Shown here piece by piece: positions 34,901 through 46,703 of a stretch of 64,000 nucleotides of DNA. Position numbers and translations under genes: made by a program. The DNA is taken from NCBI GenBank assembly GCA_014526335.1, contig JACTAT010000039.1:5380202-5444201 (forward strand). The letters run 5' to 3'. Within the stretch, counting starts at the first letter, position 1. Each line of letters starts with the position of its first letter. The DNA comes from Chrysaora quinquecirrha (Eukaryota; Cnidaria; Scyphozoa; Semaeostomeae; Pelagiidae). Below the pieces are notes generated by a model, which saw nothing but the letters and a program-made list of their open reading frames with translations, searched no databases and was not told where the DNA came from.

Positions 34901-37900
34901 CATCTTTAACATATACTGTAAATGGTCAAAATCTTTTAATGGATTTTCATCTGGTTCAGTCAGTACAGTATTTGTGTTTGAATAGCTGCCCCAAAACCGG
35001 GGCACTCAATAGAGATAGGTGCTCATCTGAGGGGGTGATCTTTGGAGAGCAGGCACTCACTAGAGAAATTCAGTAAAATTTTGTAGGAGATAAACTAAAT
35101 TTCAAAAGAAGATGTTGGACTGTCATATTCCGTTTTTCTTCCAATTTATGAATAAGTTCTATGTCTATTTTATAAGACCAAATGATAGATGAATGAAATT
35201 TTCCTGTTTAAAATTTCTATAAAATTCTTAGTTGTTTTACTGTGTATTTTTATCCATCTGGCAGGCTCTGTCTTCTTCTGTTCTTAAGTTGATCTATTTC
35301 TAGCACTTGCAGCCTAATCATTATTCCAGTATAAAGAGTGTATTTTGAAGATAGAATTATGTTATAGAGACCTCTTATTGTCTTCTTTGAAATGCTAGTC
35401 CTTATTTGATAATCAGCAGGCTTCATTGCATCTGATCCTAATCCTAAATAATGTTTGTCTTTTTTGCAGTTCAATCTGAAAATCATAGCAATCTAAAAGA
35501 TAGCAGACAACTGCAACAGAAGTTGAAAAATGAATTTATTTCCTCCTTGAAAGAAAACAAAGATGAAATTAATAAATTGAAATTAAAAATAAAAACATTA
35601 AATAATGAGGTAAGAAAATCTTCAAATCTTTTTGTAGAAAAAAATGATTTTTTGACACAGCTAATTAGAGGGGCTGGTACATAGATGACCCATTTTAACT
35701 CCCTGTAACCCACCACAGTAGTTCTTATCCACCACAGTATGCAAAGAATGGCAGCTGCCCATGTTTGCAGTAGATGAATCTCAGAAGCAACGGTGGATTT
35801 CAAATTTTAGGGTAGCATGTAGCTATCGGAAGAAGCACTTTAATCAATGGTGATTTGTTCCTAGAGAAACCAGTATAACTAGATGACAGGAAATTCCTGG
35901 CAGAAAGAAGCTCTTCTCTTTCATCGCTGTTCATCCCACCCAGAAGTGATGTCTGTAATGTCTGCCTGTTTTTAGCTCACAAGATGTGCTGCAACGCCAT
36001 TATCTCAACTTTAACTAATAGTAGTGATGACCTTGGACTCCTATTTTAAAAAATAACTGACTTATTTGATGAAATTTGGGTTTTGTAGCAACATTGCATG
36101 TGAAGCAAGATTCATTTTCTCACTTAAAAACTATAAATTTGTATATTCGTATGGTGCATCTGTTATTTCAAACATTTGCTATTTTGAACAAATCCCAGTT
36201 TCCCTTGACAGTTCAAGATAGCCGATGTCAACTATATTTATTTTTAACCCTGAAGCCCAAACTTTTGACTAATTGAAGAAATTTTGCTTATAGAATCTGG
36301 AAAATGTTTCATTTTAGATGTATCACTTCTCACATGCCCTGGACAATGAAGGCATGTGTAGAGGCACTATGAACTATAAATACTGCTGTAAATGGCATTA
36401 CTGATTTTCTTTCCTTTCTTCTTCTAGGTGAAAACTCTAAATACCTCACTCATCCAGATGAAAGCCAAATATCAAACATCAAAATCCACTTCATCAAATT
36501 CTGTTGTGGAAGATGTCAAACTCCTGAAAAAAGGCATGGCAGACACAGGAGGAGAAATGAAAAAGCTTACAGATGATTCTGTTGAAGCCAAAAAGACTAT
36601 AAAACTTCTGACTAAAGTTGTCAAGGGAATAAAAACACAATTAGTCAAAATATCTGTAAGTCTATGTGATTATTTCTTCTCATAAACATCCATAATTTTT
36701 TACAAGCTCATGAATTCTGTTTCTAGGGACTGTTATGTTAACACAGATTTCCACAAGGCAAAAATTCCCTACAGCATAAATTTTTGCCAATTTTTGCTCG
36801 GAAAAAATTGAAGTGATTTCACTTTACTAGTCAATTGTTTTGGACTGTTTATGACATTAATACTTTGAGGAGTGTGAGACAAAAAAGGCTTTTGAAATAT
36901 GTCCAGAGATGTTCCTGCTATTTCCTGTAATATAGAGTTTTTTATTCAAGGGCCTGTTATTGACTTTTGATTTTCATGTTTTCGACAAAAGATTTGGCTG
37001 TTACGGGGAGGGTTTCCCTATTCCAGGCAAGCCAGAAAATTTTTGCAAAAGGCCATTAAGGATGAGGAATGGATGGAAGTTCCAATCTTATGTGAAATAC
37101 CAAAAGACAAAATACAAAAATCTGAAGTTCATCGTCCATTATACTTGGATTCAGCTCTAGAAGATTTCTGATTTTCAATTTCTATTTACTTTACTTAGTC
37201 ACTGTACTTTTTTCATATTTTCAGCATTCATTGGAAGATGTGAGTAGGCAGCCTGTACCAACTGAACCTGCTGACACATTGGCACCATTGCTTGCCTCTA
37301 CAGCTTCACCAGAAGATAGTAAAAAATCACTTGGAAAAGTTTCAAAGTTACTGAAAAAAGTTCTGAATGGATATAATGAGATTTTCAAGAATAAAACCAA
37401 ACATTTAGATAGAGTAAGCCTCAACTTTCAAACTATATTTATTTTACTGAAGAGCTTTGAGCTTCTTATTACTAAGTTAATTTAAACTTTCACTGCTCCC
37501 AACCCTTAGTAACCTTTTATTGCTCAGAACATTCTAGAAAAGGCAAAGGAGGGAATAGAATTTGGTTTACAAATCATGTTTTCTCATACAATTATGCAGA
37601 GCAATTTATGTATAGGTACTCTAAAGTGCCAAATATATGGCAGGTGTCCAAATAAAGTGAAGGTTCCTAATAATGTCTGGGGCCAGGGGGAGTTGCATAA
37701 ACGTACTTTACTCCTTTTACAAGTGAAATTTTTTCCTCCAGAATTAATAACCGGGGGGCGTTTATTTGGCACCTAAGAGTACCATTAAAAGAGATGGTTT
37801 GAGATACTTTTTGGTGAATGGGACAAAGTTGCACTCTTTTTCGTACATGTAATGTTACTATATCCTGGCACATGCCTTATCATCATGTCCCTCTTTTGTT

Positions 37901-40900
37901 TTGTAATTGTCAGGGGACCTCTGCTACTAAATAAAAAATACTGTACTTCCTTTACTTATATATGTCCTATGCCATTAGTTTTGTTTCTTGACTTTTGTAC
38001 CTTAATATTTTTTCAGTACTGTAGCGTCATGGTCTAACCCAGGTAGCTCGTGGTGTCAGGAACTCAGTGAGGTCAGGGTTCAAGCCCCACCCAGGATTGT
38101 GTTGCAGCCAGGGTCAAGGTCTTGGGTCTCATTAAGTTCATCTACCTCTGAGATTCCACTGATTGACACTTAATACACCATTTAACCTGCTTTTTCTACA
38201 GGAACTGGCGAAGATAAATTCAGCTATGCAGAAGCGAAATATCACTTACAAGCAGACCATTATGAGCATAAGGGAAGATATTAAAGCCTTGCAGAATGCA
38301 ACAGAAAAGCATGAAGTAAGTCTTTTTATTATTGGCCTTATTCAATCAGTTGAATTCATTAGTCTTTGGAAAGTAAATAATAACAAGTAAAACCTTAGTT
38401 GGTTATGGTAAATTTTCTATTTTTGCTTTCTTTTATGAGAAAAAGTTTCTCCAACCATTTTTCTTGGGAACCGATCCAAGTGGATTTGTTCCGAAAAAAG
38501 GTCACAATCGGCTTTTCTTTTTTTGGGTAGGCATCAGTTCCTTTTTGGGAACGGGATTTTAGCTATCATTTTGTCAGTACGCTAGAAAAGCGGATCTGTT
38601 TGGATCCTTTCTTGTTCATGGCAGGGTGCGGTCACACATGTCGCTCATAACAAGCGAGCAAGTACCCATTTAGACATCTGGGTGGAGAGAGGAGGCACGT
38701 TTGTGTTAACAGCTTGACTAAGGTTTTTGTCTCTGCGATCACAGGTCGCATTGTATATACATACATACATACATGCAATATCGTTTTGGTTCTTAGTCCT
38801 GCATGCTAGCCACTGTGCCAAAGAAACCACCATGATATCAGTCATTGTAAAGAGATGTCTGTTCTCGTAGAAATCGAGGCTCTCCTTCATTTGATAGAAA
38901 CTGCAGTGCTATCCTTGTTTCAATGGATCAGTCTCTTTTGCATACTGATTTTGGTTTTGGAAGCGCTGTTATCTACCTAGGCTAAGAGTTTTTTACCATC
39001 TTGTCGTCATTTTTGTAGCAATAGAGTATTAATCAAGTTTATTGCCTTTAGGAAAGACTTGAGGATATCACAGAGAGACTTGACACGGCAAAACCTTCAT
39101 CATCAAATTCAACATCAAACAGTAAACTTCTTGGTATTGTCAAAGATATTCTTGTAGGACTAAAAAAGCATCAAACGCTAATAAGTAACCTGGTACGTGT
39201 AAGAAATTTTGCTTCATCTACACCATTTCCTTTTTTATTGTTGGTCATGGTTAAGACGTCAATGCTATATCGCTTTTCTGCTTTTTTCAAAAGGACACTT
39301 TTTTGAAAAAGAAGCAGATAATTTTTGCTGAAGCTGGATGTTCTTATTTCTTCAACGATTAGAGGCTCGAGTGTTCTTAATGGTTTCCTGATTTCAACGT
39401 TAATTCTACTACAACTACACACAATAAATTGCTTCTACGAACAATATATTGCTAACAGTTTGGCATATCTTCTTTTTACTTTTATTTAGTAATTGCATTT
39501 CTCTGTTTTGATACCATGAGATGAAATTTCTAAAAAACATTTTTTTGTTTCTTATTTTCATCTGAGGCTGGACATGTTCTAATGCTGTTCTTAATTTTTG
39601 GCAAATCAAGCCTCGATGTTCTGATAGGGTTTTCTTATAAAGAATGAGTTTGTTTATGTTGGTGTCAATAATTTGTTTTCATTTTTCCAGACTTCGAGAA
39701 TTGAAAAGATGGACGCAAATAAAAAGGTGATCTTCTGAGAAATTTTATGTCGTTCACTTTTACATGCTGGGGCGGTGTAAAAGTTGCGTATTCCATTGAA
39801 AGCACAACACTCAATTGATTGCTTTGTGTGTGTACACTACAGTACTTTACATTTCATGTGGTACAATTATTTTTACATTCCTTAGGCCCTGGCCAGACGA
39901 TCAATCATTGTTTGTCCAACGTTGGAAATTTGCTTGTCAAACCAAATTTTTATCTGTTTAAATGTTTGAACATTCGTTACTTAAAAACCTGATATGATTT
40001 ATGATATGAAAGTCTGCTTTTTGAACATGTTTTTGACGTGGCCAAGCAGTCAAACATTGTTTGTAAAGCAAATCTTAAATTTTCGACCAACAATGGTCGA
40101 TTTTTTGGCCAGGGCCTAACGCTTTAGAGTACAAGGAATCACCAGCTGACCCAAGCTCACGAGGCTCGTCTAACTTCTTGGAATGAGCCTGAGTGGTCTC
40201 GCTGATGAGACTAGCTTTCTGAGGAATCATATACTTCTCATCCCAATATGGTTTGGGTGGGATGGAAATTTCCAGTCTTTGTCTCTAGCGTCTTTTTCTA
40301 TTATACTAATTCTTGTTATTTCTAGACTACTATCTTGGCTACAACCGCAGCACCGAAGGCTGCGTCATCTGTGGCGAATAATGAGTTAAAAACTTCGAAC
40401 CAACTTCTAAAGCCGTTGTCACAAAAGGTAAGATTCTGCAAGTTAATTTTGTTGTAGAAATCTTCGAATCAGCTAGAACATTATATTTATTCTCAAATCG
40501 ATGACTGTCGGTCTATTTTTCTCAAGTTAGTCTCAGCTTTTTCTGCAGCTTAGGGGAACTGCAGGCAAGTCTATCGGAAAATTTCCTATTCGGGTCTTAT
40601 TTGAATTTCAAATTTCAAGCTCTAATAGAAATAATGTTTCAGCTTCGAAAAGTTTTAATTGGTTTACTTTGTGAGATCTGAGTTTGTTTTAAATTTTTCC
40701 TGTAATTATGACTTTGTTTAAGTTCTTCTTTCTATTTGTTTTAAGATGTCGTCAACCAACCGGTCACCGCAAGGGCTACCTCGCCATCAAATCCTCATAA
40801 GAATGACACAGATAAAGCCGTATTAACCACCAAAGCTACAATAAGAACGAACAACCCTCCATCTGAAGGGAATGGTACCTCTGTAAGCTCTACCGATGCT

Positions 40901-41698
40901 CCTGCAGTTCCCCGAGAGATCACTTCAGCTCAGACTAAAACTGAACCCCATACTTCAAACGTTAATAAATCGTTGATTAGTGCTAACCCAGTGGTCGTGG
41001 TTCATTCAACAGCGGCATCAAATGAAGAGCGACGAAACAAAACTGATGTAGAGCCTGCAGAAGCAGCTAATGGAACGACGATTCCAGTTGCAGAGCAAAA
41101 TACCCACGGATCGATAGTCGATGATGAGGATGAGGATTCCACTAAAGCGCCTGCTACGGGCATACCAAGTGAGGTGGCAACCGATGAAATCATGCTTAGC
41201 AAAGACACTTCAGGTAAAGACGATGTGAAAGCGTCAGGTAAAGCGACTACCAGCAAGGAAGCGTCAGATAAAAGCACCTCCAGCCAGACAGCACCGGAAG
41301 AAGGCAGTCCCGGCAAGAAGGCAACAGATAGCAAGAGCATTCACAACCTAAAAACGTCGGATTTAGAAAGGCCTTTGCCGAAATCAGTGCAAGATACAGA
41401 GTCAAGAAGTGAAGGATTCAGCGGCCTTCACAAAAAGAGAGGAGGGTTCAAGCCCAAGAAGTCGAAGAATTCAAGACGAAAACCATTCGGTAATGATGAG
41501 GAAAGATTTCGTGAAAGATTCAGTGATGAGCGGCCAGGAGAAAGTGACGAATCTCTTGATAATCTAGATGAAAGAGGTATATTAAAGAATCAACTTAAAG
41601 GTAAAGAATGAAGTTCGCTTTATTATTAAACTTGTTTCATGTTAAATTTTTTATTTACTTTTTCAGAGGCAGAAAGTGATGATCCTGGCTTCAGATAA
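30875..41698 (+). CDS. Single-pass membrane coiled-coil protein with two alternative N-terminal exon pairs (EFCAB14-like topology)
   Basis: Shared exons: 35470-35609, 36428-36655, 37225-37413, 38202-38315, 39052-39192, 39691-39726, 40326-40427, microexon 40549-40564, 40746-41600 and 41667-41698. Two N-terminal pairs fit: A (30875-30972, 31772-31938) or B (33561-33718, 34050-34207). Both have identical phases (2 then 1). The A form is 705 aa and the B form 722 aa. Each pair codes a cytosolic acidic head with SDSDE or SESESDNSDS, a basic stretch, Cys-rich residues before the membrane, one helix (FFIMTGVLCGVILLFGWMLM or VPVIMSVFIIGTLVSIGCLL) and a RKDLVDLRKRV-type start of coiled coil. About 280 residues of coiled coil follow. 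A ~290-residue Ser/Thr/Lys-rich disordered tail ends DDPGFR. Head and helix resemble vertebrate EFCAB14 from memory, but I see no EF-hands. Function unknown. ATTAAA at 41742 may be the poly(A) signal. Confidence 0.8.
32969..32990 (+). pseudogene. Vestigial third duplicate exon (3A) cut by a SINE
   Basis: After a good acceptor (TGCATTTCAG), 22 nt read AQSEKQIR in the phase expected after exon 2A. This matches VQSENHSN at the start of the real exon 3 (35470). A family-1 SINE begins immediately after it (32992). Possible exon remnants (AGACAGCCTCCAAGAG) follow the SINE at 33171. The apparent GTAAAG donor would shift the frame. It looks like a duplicated exon destroyed by insertion. Confidence 0.55.
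32992..33170 (-). mobile_element. tRNA-derived SINE, family 1, minus orientation
   Basis: Reverse-complement copy of 23371-23549: the AAGGTGAAGGTGAAGGTG tail comes first, then TAGGTTAACTAATCGAGACC, GGGCTCAATCCCTGACC (B box) and CACCACGACGCCACAGCACC (head). It is inserted directly at the end of the duplicate-exon remnant. Confidence 0.88.
33561..34207 (+). other. Alternative N-terminal exon pair B (exons 1B and 2B)
   Basis: Exon 1B (33561-33718) codes MGKQNNNFEYFKPQ...SESESDNSDS...LPKRRV and ends AAAAG|GTAGGT. Exon 2B (34050-34207) starts after TTTTCAG. It codes GRLCCQVCCQ and a transmembrane helix, then RRELELLKIKIK, and ends ATAG|GTATAA. Position, phase and layout mirror pair A, indicating tandem duplication of the 5' end followed by strong divergence. 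About 33285-33380 upstream is relatively CpG-rich and may be a separate promoter. Confidence 0.75.
34243..34590. mobile_element. Foldback element between exons 2B and 3
   Basis: Arms of about 160 bp pair across a centre near 34435. AGTCCTTACGATGTTGATTT, AAAGGATTTGACCATGAAAA and ACACCTTCATTTTAGT recur in reverse complement with few changes. A half-copy of its left arm lies in CUB gene intron 4 (15268-15418). Confidence 0.8.
35706..35746. repeat. Solitary fragment of the 86-bp minisatellite unit
   Basis: ACCCACCACAGTAGTTCTTA followed by TCCACCACAGTATGCAAA matches the unit tandemly repeated at 21880-22425, 13 kb away. A single unit in another gene suggests that the minisatellite arose from a dispersed element. 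Confidence 0.7.
37615..37783. mobile_element. 168-bp TIR element in the coiled-coil gene
   Basis: Ends GGTACTCTAAAGTGCCAAATA and the reverse complement of TATTTGGCACCTAAGAGTACC are near-perfect TIRs. The GTACTCTTAGG(G)TGCC end is shared with the element at 47655-48056, so the two belong together. Confidence 0.82.
38016..38188 (+). mobile_element. tRNA-derived SINE, family 1 (degenerate), next to exon at 38202
   Basis: TACTGTAGCGTCATGGTCTAACCC, GGTCAGGGTTCAAGCCCC and TGATTGACACTTAATACACCATTTAACC follow the family-1 order. Its 3' end stops 13 bp before the exon beginning at 38202, so only CTGCTTTTTCTACAG separates element and exon. Confidence 0.75.
38618..38830 (-). mobile_element. tRNA-derived SINE, family 2 (degenerate), with TACA microsatellite
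   Basis: GGTGCGGTCACACATGTCGCTCATAAC, CATTTAGACATCTGGGTGGAGAGAGG, TTTGTGTTAACAGCTTGACT and CTAGCCACTGTGCCA match 14738-14956 in order. An (ATAC)n run near 38755-38775 interrupts the B-box area. Confidence 0.78.
39885..40116. mobile_element. 232-bp TIR element with TA target duplication
   Basis: GGCCCTGGCCAGACGATCAA pairs with the reverse complement of ..TCGATTTTTTGGCCAGGGCC. CATTGTTTGTC follows the TIR on one side and a CATTGTTGGTC counterpart on the other. TA flanks both ends, as in Tc1/mariner-type MITEs. Confidence 0.78.
40549..40564 (+). other. 16-nt microexon with GC donor in the coiled-coil membrane gene
   Basis: Without it, the exon ending at 40427 (phase 0) cannot join the long open exon at 40746 (which needs one preceding base). 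The 16 nt CTTAGGGGAACTGCAG follow a strong acceptor (CAGCTTTTTCTGCAG) and end at a GCAAGT donor. They code LRGTA plus the first base of the Asp codon finished at 40746, restoring the frame exactly. The alternative is a one-base error at 40745. Confidence 0.6.
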
Positions 41699-43107
41699 AT
41701 GATGGCATTCTATAACTCATAACAAATGCACAAAATGTGAACATTAAAGCTGAACCAAAGGGACTGATATAGACAGTGTCGAGTGTTGATGCAAAAAAAT
41801 ATTTAACAACTGTCCTGGAATTTTGTATCGTAATTTCTGTATTATATTTGAAGTTTCTCGTTATAGAAACAAAAATGAGCTACTAACTCTGACCAATTGT
41901 TAGTCACTCTTAGTTATTGACGTTTCGGTTAAGAGCAACAGATACGACCAGATTGAACATTGTTTTGGAAAGCAACTTCACTTTAATCCAGCCCTCAAAG
42001 TTGCTTAATATTTTGGACATTTCAGCCCTTAAATTGCTCAAAAATTGCTTGACAGTTTTTGTACCCAAAAAACACTCCTGACTTCGTGGGCCAAAATCAT
42101 GAACTGTTAGGCCTACAACACAACTTTGTCGTTATATCTTTTCACATCAAAATGTATATATTGACATGAATGCTGCAACGTGGCTGTTTGACTTCTTAGT
42201 TGCTTACAGTAATTCAACTGAGTCATCAAGTTGCTTAATGTTCGAGTCAGCCCAGCCCTAGTTGCTTATTGAGCAGTGGCTTGTTGAATAAAAAACAAGT
42301 GTACTAAGGGCAGCATGCCTTGCCTCACCCTCCCATTGTCAGTAGACACATCCATCGTTGAAATAGTTTTACCTCGAAAGGTACTTATTATATACTTAAG
42401 AATAATTTGTGCACTAAGAAAGAAATTGCGTCACGTTCGCTTTTGAGTAATTTAATGCTAGGGTGTGAAATGTATGTAAATGTGCTTATTACAGTAGGCC
42501 AAATGTATTTTTCCTTGCAGTTGTAACTGGGTACAAACAAACCTAATATCAAGATTATAATTTTTGAAATATTACGCTTTTTCTTTTGGAAGTTTCTTGA
42601 ACCCGTTTTTTGGTCAAAGTTTTGTTGCTTGTCTCTTGTTATCCAGAGAGGTCTATCCTCTGTATCCTTTGTTTCTAATTCTTGTGAACTATTTCGTTTA
42701 CATACGCACGTTGCCAACGGCCACGCTCGCCTTGCATTGCCCTTGTTTGGTCAAGTAAGCAGTAAGCACCGCACCTTTCTGTGGCAAACTTGGGTTGTCG
42801 CAAAAGGCATGATAGAATTTCCCCGTGCGTTTTTGGCAGTCGGTTCAAACCCGGTCCCGCGCCGCGGATAGTCTACGCCGCGCCAGCCGCGCCGCGGATA
42901 GAAGTACGAGCCTCTTACTGATTTAGGATCAGCCTCTATTCAATTGGTTTCTATGGAAATAGATGGTATATTTGCACAAATAGGGGAGCAAAGAATTCGA
43001 AATGAAAACCACAGAAAATAGATTTGGAGAAGAAAGGAAGTTCTGCAAAGATTAAATGGTTTAGGGGTTTAGGAAGTAAAATTAGGGAAAATAGCAAATT
43101 TATCGAC
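41699..43107. other. Intergenic region
   Basis: It carries the 3' UTR of the coiled-coil gene and the upstream region of the LEXM-like gene. A short GC-rich pair of direct repeats (GCGCCGCGGATAG) sits at about 42860-42900, about 210 bp before the LEXM-like start. No gene is seen. Confidence 0.4.
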
Positions 43108-46100
43108 ATGACTCAGTCTCAGAAAAAGTTCAATGGATCACCCTTTGGAACACAGAAATCAAGGTACTATGATTGATGTTGAGAAGTTGATCTTCTTTTT
43201 AGGCCCTCTCGTCATAAGTACCTGCCTATATATACAGTAACTCCCGCCCTGCCGGGATGAGTAATGTAGATAGCTTAGCTAGCCCTTCAGCCCAAGCTTG
43301 GGAATCTGCCATGCCCAGTCGCACTGTACAAATTCGGTTTTCCAAAAAATATTTTACATCTTTTTTTCACCCTTGGTTTTGGTTCCTGTCGATTGTCTCA
43401 TACCATTGTCATTGTTTTATTATGTTGACTATATACTACTTTATTTTCACTTTTTCAACAGATTTGATGTTGCTGGTATACATCCAAAGAGCAAAACACC
43501 AGGAACAATAACACAAGTATTCTATGACAAGAAATCTATGAATGAAGAGGTAGGTATGAGCCCACAATTTGAGCTGACTGAGTCTGCATTGTACATTTTT
43601 TTGACATTTTCTTTGATGTGTAATGACAGGCAATTGCAAAAAAATTGCTGGTAGGGGTTCACAAAAGCTGTGTATACTGGATGCTCATTCTCTTCTCCAT
43701 AACCTCAATAACCTCACGATCTCTTGTGAGTGAGGGGACCATCAACAGTATCGTTGGGTCTTTAGGTTTGTGATAGAGCCATTGATCAATGCAGTCCCTT
43801 TCTCTATTGAAGGAGGATAATAGGGGGGTCAAAAAACAATAAAACCACCATTTTAGCCAAAAAATGTACAAGTGTAGATGTTTTCCTTTAAATCGTAAAA
43901 CCGCACCGAAATCGCAAATTGAAAAACCATAACAACGTTATTTTTTAAGGTAAAAACTGTAAAATTGCTCTCAAACTGTTGAGAAAAAAGTAAACCATCA
44001 TGCCAATGGCCCCATCCTTGAAAGGTCTGTCATCTTGATTGAGAGATCCACTTTCAAAAATAAGGGTTATATGATCTCTTGTAAAGGGACCTATGATTTT
44101 TCTCTTTATTTTTTTTTGCTTTTACAGAACAGAAAGTTGGGCCCAGGTAAATATAATGTAGAAACAACTGGAAGTTTCTGTTCATCAGCCATTGCAAGCA
44201 AGGCATCTGGACCAGGTAAAACTTTAAATCATAGATTTTTATCTGGCATTTTGAAGAAGTGACACAAGGTTCTCAACAAACAAAAACATTTATAAATACA
44301 TATAGCTGGTTAAATCTTTTGTCAGCAACAAATTTCAGGCTTCAAGGCTCCAATATGTTTCCAGTCTGTATTCCAAATCATGTTATAAGTGTAAATGCCA
44401 TGCCATTATTTTACCATTTTACTACAGAGAGGGGGGGGAGAAATTCCAAAACAATGCTGACATATAAGCTTTGATTTCTCTAAGGTGCCTAATTGCCACC
44501 CCCCTTCCCACTAATTAATTTTTTGAAAATTTCCAACCCCTCTGCTCTAATGAGGACACCCGCTTATTAAGATTAACGTCTATTTTGGGTCAATGGAACT
44601 GGAGTCAAAAATTTGGATTTTGATCAATTTTTTTGTTACTTTTCTTTGAATGAAAAATAAAGATAACGATCAATTTTTTCTATAATTTTGTCAGAGATTA
44701 TCTCTTTTTCGTATTGTTTAATTTGTCTGAAATTTTGTCCGAAATTTGTCCGAAATTGAAAATAAAACATCCGAAAATTTTACGTCTGAAATTTAGTGCT
44801 ATTAAAAAACTGAATTTATCTCTTTTTGTTTTCAAATTAGGATGGAGAAGAGCCTATGAAACAAGTCAGGCTGCAAAGATTCCGCATCTGCTGTATCGTG
44901 AAGAATGGGAGAAAAAGCAAGCACAAGTATGCAAATTTGAATTGTTTCAGTTCTTCAAATGCATGAAAAGGAACCCTGATTACTCCAAGACAAAGATACG
45001 ATAGTGCGTTGATTCTGTGGTCGTTTAGTAGTTCCAAACTATCTAATCAGTGTCATCATGGTGTCATCATTGGTGAATTTCAAAGTCCCAAGTTGTGCGG
45101 GTAACCGTTTAATTCATTCGGATATGAAAGTTGAAAGTTTTCACTTTCAGAAGCTCGTTTGGTTATTTGAGGTTCGGTTAATCGGGATCCGGTTAATTTG
45201 GGATACTGTACTTCTGTTCTTCCTTTTGGCCCTTTGCTTATACAGCTTTTACTAAACATAAACTAGTACTTTCCATTCACTTTAACTACCAGCTCACTTT
45301 AACTCCCTTTAATAAGGTAGCAACAATCTCTATCAATTACTACGCTAACATTGTAGCTTTTTTGGGTACGCGTGAAAAGCGGGTCCATTTGGATCCGTTC
45401 CCAATCCGTTCCCGATCCGTTCCCGTGCAAACGCAATGAAGTCTTTTCATATCTTACTCGAAACGTACTTATCTTTGGAACCGTATCTTTTTCTCTCATG
45501 TAAACGGGTCTATGGGTATTATATTATTATTAGAGAATACAATGTATGTCTAGCGTTTGGCTCTATAGCCGTATGGTTGTATTCCCTTCCCTATGAAAAC
45601 AGTAGCTACGAGCCAATCTTTATTTATTCTTCATGTTGTTTTTTTTTGCTCATAGAAAAGAATTCTTGGACCTGGATCCTATACGATTCCCGACTCGTTT
45701 AAATGGCTTGATACAAAACCAAGCAGCACGCGCGGAATCTGCTCAACAAGAGCGCCTCGATTTGAATCCGGAATTGTAAGTCAGTTTCTTCATTGTTCGA
45801 TGAAATACTGCATGATAAATACCATGTACTAAAGACTTTTGTTTCTAAGCCTTCTGTATATTGTTTCCTTCTGAACTTTAATTCCTTGAAATTTAATACT
45901 TCCATTTTAGAATGAAACCCCTGGTCCTGGAACCTACGGCAAAATGGTATACCGCATTCGGCAATAGAAGAGAAAAACCGAAAATCAGCCAGCACTGTTG
46001 GCATGTTAGATGCTGGGTCTTCTGGCAAAAGGCAACTGCCTGAAGTCGTAAGTTTTCACTGCATTTTGCATTTTCTGCATTTTCGATCAGATAGTAGAAG

Positions 46101-46503
46101 AAACGCAAGAAAATTACTTGGTCTTACATAAATTTAACCTTGTCTTTTCATGACTTAATGAGAAGTGAGATTGTTGAGAAAGGCCATTAGAAGACCTAAA
46201 AGCTGTGATGGTATACATTTCTGAAGCTATAACATAAGATAAATGCAAATTTCCAGTGCAGAACCTTGTATGAACCAACCTTTCAATCCTCTGTTGTTGT
46301 CTTGTAACTAAAGAAAACTTTTCTTAAAGCTCGATTTATTGAAAGCCCTGATTTCTCGACCATTCGATAACTTGAACTATTTTTGTTGGTCCCTTGAAGG
46401 TACGAGTTACTGTATCGGCAGTTATGTGACTAACTAACTGTCTAAGTAACTTACTATGAAATTGATAACCAACAAGCACACTAACCAATTAACTAACTAA
46501 CTG

Positions 46504-46535
<32 letters not shown>

Positions 46536-46672
46536 GCTAACTAACTAACTAACTAACTATCTAACTAAATAAATATACAAGTGACCCTAACCAATTAACT
46601 AACTAATTCGCAAACTAGCTAACTAACTGAATTAAACTAACTAACTAGCTAACTATCTAACTAACTAACTAT

Positions 46673-46703
<31 letters not shown>

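Noticed and set aside
41580..41611. Stop at 41609-41611 as the natural end of the coiled-coil membrane protein
   Set aside because: Read-through of the exon gives KGKE and a stop, but AAAG|GTAAAG is a good donor and a final in-phase exon after TTTTTCAG (41667-41698) gives a sensible end. The read-through could still occur as an intron-retained form.
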